Positions 5,617-11,842 of a stretch of DNA of 16,478 nucleotides are shown here, in pieces. The stretch spans positions 1 to 16,478 of the forward strand of contig JAIRTF010000053.1 in assembly GCA_031255075.1 (NCBI GenBank), in the 5' to 3' direction. A program made the position numbers and the translations under genes. Numbering within the stretch: position 1 is the first letter of the stretch; each line of letters begins with the position of its first letter. A model generated the notes under the pieces. The model was not told the origin of the DNA. It ran no database searches and worked only from the letters and a program-made list of their open reading frames with translations. The DNA is from Bifidobacteriaceae bacterium. GTDB lineage: Bacteria; Actinomycetota; Actinomycetes; Actinomycetales; WQXJ01.

Positions 5617-7283
5617 TCAGCGGCGCCGGCTGCCAAGATGGTCCGCTGGCGCCACTCGCGGCGGCGGCGCTGCGCTTCCGGGTCTGGCAGCGGTACGGCC
5701 GCCAGCAACTCTTTGGTGTACTGCTCGCGCGGGTTGCGCAGGACTTGTTCACGGGTGCCCAGTTCCACCAGCCGGCCAGATTTCATCACCGCGATCCGGT
5801 CTGCCAGCATGTCCACCACTGATAGATCATGGGTGATGAACAAACAGGAAAAGCCCATCTGATGCTGCAGCCGGACAAACACTTCCAGCACCTTGGCCTG
5901 GACCGATACGTCCAAGGCGGAGGTCGGTTCATCAGCTACCAGCACTTCCGGTTCCAACACCAAAGCGCGGGCCAGGGAAACGCGTTGGCGTTGACCGCCC
6001 GATAGTTCATGGGGGTAGCGGGCGGCGTATTCGGGTGGCAGCTCAACGGCTTGCAACAGTTCATGGACCCGGTCCAGGCGCGAAGCTTTGGTCCCTTCGC
6101 CGTGGACTCGCATCGGTTCAGCTATGCAAGCTCCAACCGACATCCGCGGGTTCAGCGAAGAAGCTGGGTCTTGGAAAACGAAACCCAACCGGCGTCTCAA
6201 GTCCCGCAGTTCGGCCGGCGCGATGAGCGATGGGTCTTCACCCAACACATCGAGGACCCCGTCGGTCGGTTCCAGCAGTCCAACCACGCAGCGGCCCAGG
6301 GTGGTTTTGCCGGAACCGGATTCGCCTACCAGGGCCAAGATTTCGTGGCGCAGCAACTCCAAGCTGACGCCGTCCAGGGCATGAGTCGGTGGTGAACCGA
6401 TCCGCCCGGGGAAGAACACGGACAGGTCTTCAACCCGCACCACCGGCTGAGGTTCAATGGCCGGCGCGGCGGTGTCCATGGCGGCCGGCCGTTCCCGGCC
6501 CAGATAAGGCACCGAGGCCAACAGGTGCTTGGTGTAAGGATGGGTGGGCCGCTTGAACACGTCTTCGGCGTTGCCCTGTTCCACCAATTCGCCGCGGAAC
6601 ATGACGGCCACCCGGTCAGCCAAGTCAGCTACCACCCCCATGTTGTGGGTGATCAAGATGATGGCCGTACCCAGCTTGTCCCGCATGTCTCTGAGCAGGT
6701 CAAGGATCTGGGCTTGAACGGTTACGTCAAGGGCGGTAGTCGGTTCGTCGGCGATGATCACCTCCGGGTCACAGGAGATCGCCATAGCGATCATGACCCG
6801 CTGCTTTTGTCCGCCGGACAGTTGGTGCGGATAGGAATGGACGCGGTGTTCCGGATCTGGAATGCCCACCATGTCCATCAGTTCCACGGCCCGTTTCAGC
6901 GCTTCGGCTTTGCTCATCCGCCGGTGGGCCCGGAGCGCTTCGCTAATCTGCCAGCCGACCGTTCGGACCGGGTCCAAGGCGGTGGATGGCTCCTGGAACA
7001 CCATGGCGATGCGGTCCCCTCGAACAGCCCGCATGGCTTCGCCGCCCAGCCCAATCAGCTCGGTAGCGTCCAAGCGCGCGGAGCCCTCAACCCGGGCGGT
7101 CCTGGGCAGCAGCGAGACCATGGCCCGGGCGGAGACCGTCTTGCCGGAGCCGGACTCCCCCACGATGGCCAACACTTCGCCCCGGGCCACCTGGAAAGAC
7201 ACCCGTTTGGCGGCCCGCACCGGCGCGCCGTCGGTCTGGAAGGAGACGGTCAGGTTGTCCGCCCGCAGCACGGTTTCGGTCAT
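5598..7283 (-). CDS. Dipeptide/oligopeptide ABC importer, fused double ATPase (DppD-DppF type)
   Basis: Cytoplasmic energy-coupling protein of 561 residues carrying two complete ABC ATPase domains. Domain 1 has Walker A GESGSGKT (42-49), Q-loop Gln97, signature LSGGQ (155-159), Walker B VIIADE (175-180) and switch His213. Domain 2 has Walker A GESGSGKT (320-327), Gln371, LSGGQ (427-431), VLVADE (447-452) and His485. Each domain ends with the peptide-transporter-specific element (HPYTKHLLASVP near 248; EQYTKELLAAVP near 520). The fusion replaces the separate DppD and DppF subunits, as in other actinobacteria. I chose ATG 7283 because it overlaps the permease stop in an ATGA and has GGAGA upstream; a longer frame upstream gives an implausible Arg-rich leader. 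The gene ends inside the convergent MFS gene. Confidence 0.95.
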   Translation of the reverse strand: MTETVLRADNLTVSFQTDGAPVRAAKRVSFQVARGEVLAIVGESGSGKTVSARAMVSLLPRTARVEGSARLDATELIGLGGEAMRAVRGDRIAMVFQEPSTALDPVRTVGWQISEALRAHRRMSKAEALKRAVELMDMVGIPDPEHRVHSYPHQLSGGQKQRVMIAMAISCDPEVIIADEPTTALDVTVQAQILDLLRDMRDKLGTAIILITHNMGVVADLADRVAVMFRGELVEQGNAEDVFKRPTHPYTKHLLASVPYLGRERPAAMDTAAPAIEPQPVVRVEDLSVFFPGRIGSPPTHALDGVSLELLRHEILALVGESGSGKTTLGRCVVGLLEPTDGVLDVLGEDPSLIAPAELRDLRRRLGFVFQDPASSLNPRMSVGACIAEPMRVHGEGTKASRLDRVHELLQAVELPPEYAARYPHELSGGQRQRVSLARALVLEPEVLVADEPTSALDVSVQAKVLEVFVRLQHQMGFSCLFITHDLSVVDMLADRIAVMKSGRLVELGTREQVLRNPREQYTKELLAAVPLPDPEAQRRRREWRQRTILAAGAADQSDVG

Positions 7284-8530
7284 TTCTCCGTCTCCCCGCT
7301 GCCGATGCCGCCTGGCTCTTCTTCGGCGCCCGGTTGCGAGCCGTTCCCCGCACTCGCCGCACTGTCGCCATCGGCGGCCCTTTTGCCATCGGCGGCCCTG
7401 GCCCAACGGCCGCGGCCCTTGGCGCGGCCCTGGCCGCCACCCGGCGCTGGTTCATCCGCAGGCGGCGCCCGGTCCGCCAGGTAGTCATCAAACTGCGGTA
7501 AGCCTCTTGATGGGGTGACCAGCGCGGCATCGTCCCGCTCCAGAGGCGCCCGGCGGTCGCCAACCTCCGCCATGACCACCTGAACCAAGTCTTCTTCGTC
7601 AGCGGTGGTGGTGCCACCCCGGGTGCGCAGCAGCGGGTTCAGCACGTCGTTGAGCGATTCGCCGATCAACGTCACACCGGTCACCACCAACACGATCGCC
7701 AAACCGGGGTAGACGCCCGTCCACCAGATACCGTTGGCCACATCAGAGGTGGCGGCCTTGTTCAAGTCGTAGCCCCATTCGGCGGCCGAGGTCGGCTCAA
7801 TGCCGAAGCCCAAGAAACCCAAGGCGGCCAGGGTCAGAATCGATTCGGAGGCGTTCAGCGTGGTCAGCACCGGAATGGTTTGCGACACGTTGGGCAGCAC
7901 ATGCCCAAACATGATCCGCCCGGACTTGGCGCCGGCCACCCGGGCAGCGTCAACATAGGGCTCCGCCTTGGCGCTGAGCGTGGCGTTGCGCACCACTCGG
8001 AAGTACTGCGGAATGAAGATCACCGTGATGGATAACGCCGCCGCCACTGTGCCACCAATCCGACCTGAGGATCCACCTGAGACCACAATCGAAACGATGA
8101 TCGCCATCAACAAAGACGGGAAGGCATACAGCGCGTCCGTCAGCAACACCAGGATGCGGTCCAACCAACCGCCCAGGTAGCCGGAGACCACGCCCAGACT
8201 GACTCCCAGCACAACCGAGGCGATGACCGCCAACACCACCACTGTCAAGGCCGTCTGGGCGCCGTAGATCACGCGGGACATCACGTCGTAGCCGCCGGCG
8301 GTGGTGCCCATCGGGTGATCGGCCGATGGCGGCGCCTGGGTTGGGAAGCGCTCCCCTTGGTAGCGCATCTGCCTGAAGCCGTAGGGCGCAATCCAGTCTG
8401 CGGTCAAAGCCACCAGCACAAACAGCGCCATGATGGTCAGTCCGGTCAGCAACATGATCCGCTGTAGCCCGTGGGTGGATTTGATCAGCCGATACCCGGG
8501 GATTGATGCATACCAACGCCGCTTGTCCAT
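7280..8530 (-). CDS. Dipeptide/oligopeptide ABC importer permease, DppC/OppC type, with long C-terminal tail
   Basis: Inner-membrane permease subunit of 416 residues. The N-terminal OppC-type region includes a first helix at about 24-43 and the segment DHPMGTTAGGYDVMSRVIYG (71-90), typical for OppC proteins. The core has about five more helices, and the ATPase-contact EAA loop is at about 190-214 (VDAARVAGAKSGRIMFGHVLP). The permease domain ends near ESLNDVLNPLLR (291-302), where family members usually stop. About 110 further residues are polar, Gly/Ala/Asp/Arg-rich and probably disordered, with a short internal repeat (AADGKR/AADGDS) encoded by an 18-base tandem repeat at 7367-7399. The start follows the DppB stop after one base, and the stop overlaps the ATPase start. 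Confidence 0.93.
   Translation of the reverse strand: MDKRRWYASIPGYRLIKSTHGLQRIMLLTGLTIMALFVLVALTADWIAPYGFRQMRYQGERFPTQAPPSADHPMGTTAGGYDVMSRVIYGAQTALTVVVLAVIASVVLGVSLGVVSGYLGGWLDRILVLLTDALYAFPSLLMAIIVSIVVSGGSSGRIGGTVAAALSITVIFIPQYFRVVRNATLSAKAEPYVDAARVAGAKSGRIMFGHVLPNVSQTIPVLTTLNASESILTLAALGFLGFGIEPTSAAEWGYDLNKAATSDVANGIWWTGVYPGLAIVLVVTGVTLIGESLNDVLNPLLRTRGGTTTADEEDLVQVVMAEVGDRRAPLERDDAALVTPSRGLPQFDDYLADRAPPADEPAPGGGQGRAKGRGRWARAADGKRAADGDSAASAGNGSQPGAEEEPGGIGSGETEK
7367..7399. repeat. 18-base tandem repeat in the permease tail
   Basis: GCCATCGGCGGCCCT occurs at 7367-7381 and again at 7385-7399, an 18-base period. It encodes AADG repeats in the polar C-terminal tail of the DppC-type permease, so copy-number change would add or remove six residues without a frameshift. 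Confidence 0.6.
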
Positions 8531-8531
8531 G

Positions 8532-9578
8532 TCAGTACCTCACCCTCGGGTCAACCAGGGCGTTGATCACATCTATGACGAAGGAGGCCAAAGCGATGAT
8601 CAAGGCTATGGCCGTGACAATGCCCTGGACGGCAACAAAGTCACGGGCCACCAGGTATTGCGACAACTGATAGCCAATGCCGCTCCACTCGAAGGTGGTC
8701 TCGGTCAGGATGGCGCCGCCCAACATCAGGGCTATCTGCATGCCCATGACTGTCACCACCGGGATCAGCGCGTTGCGGAAGGCGTGTTTGGAGACCACTT
8801 TGCGTTCTGGTACGCCGCGGGCCCTGGCGGCGGTCACATAGTCTGCCCGGACTGTCTCCAACAAGTTGATGCGGATCAAGCGGATGAACACGCCGGCCGT
8901 CAGCAGCCCTAGTGTTATGGCTGGCAAAACGGCATGGCGAAGCACATCGATGATGTATTCGGAGTTGCCGGTTTGGAGCGCGTCAACAATATAGAAGTGC
9001 GTTCGATGGGACAGCTTCCCCAGAGCAATTTCAGTCTCCGAGCTGGCCCGGCCGGAAGACGGCAACCAGTTCAGCTTGGCCGCGAACAGCAGCTTCAGCA
9101 ACAGACCGACAAAGAACACCGGCGCGGCATAGAACAACACCGCAAAGGTTCGGATCGACACATCCGGCAGGCGGTCGTGGTAGCGGGCCGCCAGCCGTCC
9201 CAGCGGAATGCCCACCAGGAAAGCCACCAGCAGTGCCCAGAACACCAGTTCCACGGTGGCTGCTCCGTTGACCACCAACACATTGGTGATGGGCCGCTGA
9301 TCTTTGATCGAAACCCCGAAGTCCCCGCGCAGGATGTTCCCCAGGTACTCGATGTACTGAACCCAAACCGGCCGGTTGAAGCCGGCCGCTTCTTTGCGTT
9401 CCTCCAACTGCTCCGGACTCAGGCGGCCGCCCTGGGCGGCGGTGATCGGATCGCCAATCACCCGCATAAAGAAGAACACCACCGTCACCAGAATCCAGAC
9501 GGTGGGTATCAAGAGGACCAGGCGCAACCCCAGATACCTCAGCAGGGCGACGCGCGAGGTCCGTTGCTTCTTTGCCAT
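8532..9578 (-). CDS. Dipeptide/oligopeptide ABC importer permease, DppB/OppB type
   Basis: Inner-membrane permease subunit of 348 residues with six predicted helices: helix 1 at about 14-38, a periplasmic loop with LRGDFGVS (83-90) typical of OppB-type proteins, then helices at about 107-127, 144-166, 215-236, 273-293 and 318-340. The EAA loop that docks on the ATPase is at 247-272 (YVTAARARGVPERKVVSKHAF). The C-terminus NALVDPRVRY is the common family ending. The ATG at 9578 has only a modest GAGCGGA upstream. The gene is separated from the binding-protein gene by 254 bases with hairpins and from the next permease by one base. The loop before helix 4 (about 170-214) is somewhat long, as in actinobacterial members. 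Confidence 0.94.
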   Translation of the reverse strand: MAKKQRTSRVALLRYLGLRLVLLIPTVWILVTVVFFFMRVIGDPITAAQGGRLSPEQLEERKEAAGFNRPVWVQYIEYLGNILRGDFGVSIKDQRPITNVLVVNGAATVELVFWALLVAFLVGIPLGRLAARYHDRLPDVSIRTFAVLFYAAPVFFVGLLLKLLFAAKLNWLPSSGRASSETEIALGKLSHRTHFYIVDALQTGNSEYIIDVLRHAVLPAITLGLLTAGVFIRLIRINLLETVRADYVTAARARGVPERKVVSKHAFRNALIPVVTVMGMQIALMLGGAILTETTFEWSGIGYQLSQYLVARDFVAVQGIVTAIALIIALASFVIDVINALVDPRVRY

Positions 9579-9650
9579 GGTCCGCTCAGTTTACCTACGA
9601 AACCATCCGATGTCCGGCCTCCAGAACGGGGCCCACTGGGCAGATACGCG

Positions 9651-9687
9651 CAGAGGGCGGCCTCACCCCAGATGAGGCCGCCCTCTG
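9651..9687 (-). terminator. 15-bp perfect hairpin (attenuator or mRNA stabiliser)
   Basis: CAGAGGGCGGCCTCA (9651-9665) pairs perfectly with TGAGGCCGCCCTCTG (9673-9687) around the loop CCCCAGA. In the direction of transcription no U-run follows, so it is not a classic intrinsic terminator. Actinobacterial terminators often lack U-runs, and intercistronic hairpins after binding-protein genes are known to set subunit ratios. Confidence 0.65.
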
Positions 9688-9733
9688 TGGCAGATTCAGT
9701 CGCGGCCAGTGCCACTACGGCAGTTTGGTCGCT

Positions 9734-9760
9734 GGGACCGGGCCGGCCCGGTGGGGTCCC
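9734..9760 (-). repeat. Second GC-rich dyad after the binding-protein gene
   Basis: GGGACC (9734-9739) and GGTCCC (9755-9760) flank a 14-base palindrome CCGGGCCGGCCCGG (9738-9751). The structure is closest to the binding-protein stop codon and could be the main 3' end of its mRNA. No T-run follows. Confidence 0.4.
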
Positions 9761-9761
9761 A

Positions 9762-9775
9762 CGCGGCATCGGCCA
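9762..9775 (+). repeat. Intergenic 14-base repeat, copy 3
   Basis: An exact copy of CGCGGCATCGGCCA in the binding-protein/permease spacer, next to the GC-rich dyad. Flanking bases do not resemble the other copies beyond the core word. Confidence 0.5.
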
Positions 9776-9832
9776 AGCCCCTGCCTCCTACTTACCGGCG
9801 CACACGGCCCGGTGCGACTGAGGTTCTAGGCC

Positions 9833-11446
9833 CTACTTGCCGCCGTACAGGTCACAGACCGACTCGGTAGCGCCTGGCACGCCGTCCGGCACATAAGAGC
9901 AGAGCGGAGTGTAGGTGCCTTGATAGACCTGATCAGCCAGTTCGGTCCGGTTCAACGAATAGGCCACGGCCTGGCGGATGGCCAGCTTCTGGGCGTCGCT
10001 GTCACCGGGCATGGTTTCCAGGTTCCACACGATGTAGCGGATTTCGCCGCCTGGGCCGTGCAGCACCTTGACGCCATCGGCTTGTTCCAGCTGAGAGATG
10101 TCAGTCGGGGGCAGCGTCCGCCAGACCACGTCAATCTCGCCAGCTTCGATGTCCAGCCGCATATTGGTGGACTCCTTGTAGTAGCTCATCAACACGCCGC
10201 CATTGGCGGCCTTGCCCTGGACCGAGTCATAGGACGGGTTCGGGGCATATTCGATCAGCTCGTTCACGGAGAAGGTGGTGATGGTGTACGGGCCAGCGAA
10301 GGAGTTGGCCTCAACAATCACGTTGGCCGGCGTCAGCTCATCGGCCAAGAAGACCTCATCATCTACCACCGGCCCCACTGGCGAAGCCAGCACCTGGGCA
10401 AAGGTCACATCGTTCGGGCTGCCCAGATTGAACTCCACCGTCAGCGGATCCGGCACGGTGACCGATTCGAGGTTCGTCAGCAAGGAGGACGGACCGTTCG
10501 GATCATTGATGCCCTTTTGGCGGTCATAGGTGAACTTGATGTCGTTGGCGTCCAGGGTGTTCCCGTTGGCCCACTTCAGGTTGGGCTTGATCTTGCAGAT
10601 GAACTTCAGGCCGTCTTCAGAGAAATCGCAAGATTCGGCCAGATCAGGCGTCGGCACTGGGTTGCCCTGTTTGAAGGACAAAACCATCGGGAAAACGTTG
10701 GTCTGAACCAGGAATGAACCGTTGTCATAGGTGCCGGCCGGGTCCAGGCCAGTGACCTCATCGGTGGTGCCAACCTTGATCTTGGCAGCCGGGTCGCCGC
10801 CCTTGACAAAGGTGGCGAAACGGAACTGGAAGGAGGCGTCCATGGTGGTCTCCACGCCTTCCATGTCCAGGCCGGTGACCGCTACCTGCGAACCCTGCAG
10901 CAGCGGAATGGTTGAAAGCTGCTTGGCCAGCTCAGCTTGGAGGTTCTCCAACTGGGCCACCCGGGTGGCCTCATCAAGCTCCACCCGCTCCTCAGCCAAC
11001 AGGCCCTGGATGTTGGCGTCATCGAAGCCGTTGTGCAGGAAGTTCTCTTTGTCGAAGAACGGCGTCAGGTAGTTGTCAGCGTCCGGGAAATCCGGGTACC
11101 AACCCAGCTGATAGACCGGGTAGTCGCTGATTCGCTGCTGGTTGTAGGTGACCCATTCGGTTGATTGGAGGTTCACCTTGAACAGGCCGGTCGCTTCGAG
11201 CTGTTCTTTGATCAGGGCGTACTCCTGGTCAGAGATGTCGCCGTAGTGGTCTGGGTTGTACTGGAGGTTCAGCGTTACTGGCGTGGAGACGCCGGCGTCT
11301 TCCAAGACTTGCTGGGCCTTGGACTGGGCCTCTTTGTCTTTGGTGTCATCGCCTGACTCGTCACGTTTGTTGGCGCAGGCGGTTACCGCCAGCGCCGCCA
11401 CAAGGCTGACCGCCAAGGCGGCGGCGATTCTCGGGGTTTTTCGCAT
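9833..11446 (-). CDS. Peptide-binding lipoprotein (SBP_bac_5 / DppA-OppA type), apparently circularly permuted
   Basis: Extracellular substrate-binding lipoprotein of 537 residues for the adjacent ABC importer. ATG 11446 has AAGGAAA upstream and starts a typical signal peptide (1-23) with lipobox VTAC and lipidated Cys24; an upstream frame would bury this signal. The mature domain order is abnormal. Residues 37-216 correspond to the usual C-terminal part: helix SKAQQVLEDAGV (42-53), HYGDIS (67-72), GWYPDFPDADNYL (115-127) and terminal FRFATFVKG (208-216). Residues 217-537 correspond to the usual N-terminal part: KVGTTDEVTGLDPAGTYDNG (224-243), LKWANGNTLDANDIKFTYDR (290-309) and RQAVAYSLNRTELADQ (491-506), stopping at CDLYGGK. 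Both halves are complete, the frame is open and total length is normal, so I call it a permuted gene, not a pseudogene. Ligand specificity cannot be read. Confidence 0.93.
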   Translation of the reverse strand: MRKTPRIAAALAVSLVAALAVTACANKRDESGDDTKDKEAQSKAQQVLEDAGVSTPVTLNLQYNPDHYGDISDQEYALIKEQLEATGLFKVNLQSTEWVTYNQQRISDYPVYQLGWYPDFPDADNYLTPFFDKENFLHNGFDDANIQGLLAEERVELDEATRVAQLENLQAELAKQLSTIPLLQGSQVAVTGLDMEGVETTMDASFQFRFATFVKGGDPAAKIKVGTTDEVTGLDPAGTYDNGSFLVQTNVFPMVLSFKQGNPVPTPDLAESCDFSEDGLKFICKIKPNLKWANGNTLDANDIKFTYDRQKGINDPNGPSSLLTNLESVTVPDPLTVEFNLGSPNDVTFAQVLASPVGPVVDDEVFLADELTPANVIVEANSFAGPYTITTFSVNELIEYAPNPSYDSVQGKAANGGVLMSYYKESTNMRLDIEAGEIDVVWRTLPPTDISQLEQADGVKVLHGPGGEIRYIVWNLETMPGDSDAQKLAIRQAVAYSLNRTELADQVYQGTYTPLCSYVPDGVPGATESVCDLYGGK

Positions 11447-11536
11447 GGACTCGATTTCCTTTTCGTCGGTTGCCGGTGGTTCCCTCGCCTCCGGTCGGTT
11501 GGCGACCACGGTCTACCGCGCACGGCACACCGTGGA

Positions 11537-11556
11537 CGGCTGGGCGCACCCAGCCG
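11537..11556. repeat. 8-bp hairpin upstream of the peptide-transporter operon
   Basis: CGGCTGGG (11537-11544) pairs with CCCAGCCG (11549-11556) around CGCA. It lies about 90 bases upstream of the binding-protein start and would fall in its 5' leader if the TANNNT box at 11576-11571 is used. Confidence 0.4.
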
Positions 11557-11646
11557 GGGGTGACGTGCTCATGCTAAACGCACCTGGGGCCATTCGCACA
11601 GACCAAGGCGGCAATTCAGGCCAAATTGATACACAACCGAGACATT

Positions 11647-11665
11647 TGGCGCCCCCTGGGCGCCA
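11647..11665. promoter_or_regulatory. Interrupted palindrome TGGCGCC-N5-GGCGCCA
   Basis: TGGCGCC (11647-11653) and GGCGCCA (11659-11665) are exact inverted repeats separated by CCCTG. The form suits a dimeric DNA-binding regulator. It lies between the two divergent start codons, so it could act on either. No regulator gene is adjacent. Confidence 0.35.
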
Positions 11666-11829
11666 TTCTTGGCTTGGGACGGTGGTCCGCCATCGGTTGC
11701 CGCCGGGGTGTGGGGCGCGGTCCAGTCAACCGACCGGAAGCTGGGACAAACGTCCCAGACGCCCGCGATGAGGCAGTTCGGTCGGCAGTCTGGCGGCCTT
11801 GGCAGTACCGGGCGGCAACCCCTGCGCGA

Positions 11830-11835
11830 TAGTCT
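11830..11835 (+). promoter_or_regulatory. -10 box of a probable leaderless promoter for pgi
   Basis: TAGTCT fits TANNNT and ends seven bases before the ATG at 11843. No Shine-Dalgarno sequence precedes the start. TTGGCA at 11799-11804 resembles a -35 but its 25-base spacing is too long to be convincing. Confidence 0.5.
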
Positions 11836-11842
11836 GGCTGGT

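Larger units (their letters stand above)
9579..9832 (-). other. Hairpin-rich spacer between binding-protein and permease genes
   Basis: This 254-base non-coding spacer interrupts an otherwise tight operon. It holds a perfect 15-bp hairpin (9651-9687), a second GC-rich dyad (9734-9760) and a copy of the intergenic 14-base repeat (9762-9775). It may allow partial termination or mRNA protection, so that the binding protein is made in excess of the membrane subunits. I see no remnant of a second binding-protein copy in it. Confidence 0.6.
11447..11842 (+). other. Divergent intergenic region between binding-protein gene and pgi
   Basis: These 396 bases contain no credible gene. They include small dyads at 11521-11534, 11537-11556 and 11647-11665, the ribosome-binding site of the binding-protein gene, and a -10 box just before pgi. 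On the minus strand TAGCAT at 11576-11571 fits TANNNT and could be the -10 of the binding-protein promoter, but no -35 at normal spacing was found. Confidence 0.6.

Noticed and set aside
7284..7406. 41-codon upstream extension of the fused ATPase
   Set aside because: It is Arg-rich, overlaps the permease tail in another frame, and the ATG at 7283 has an ATGA overlap and a good ribosome-binding site.
9833..11446. Binding-protein gene as a pseudogene or as two fused half-genes
   Set aside because: Signal peptide, frame and both canonical halves are intact, total length is normal for the family, and the halves are complementary rather than duplicated.
11447..11509. 21-codon upstream extension of the binding lipoprotein
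   Set aside because: It would place a polar, charged segment before the signal peptide. The ATG at 11446 gives a standard lipoprotein signal and has AAGGAAA upstream.
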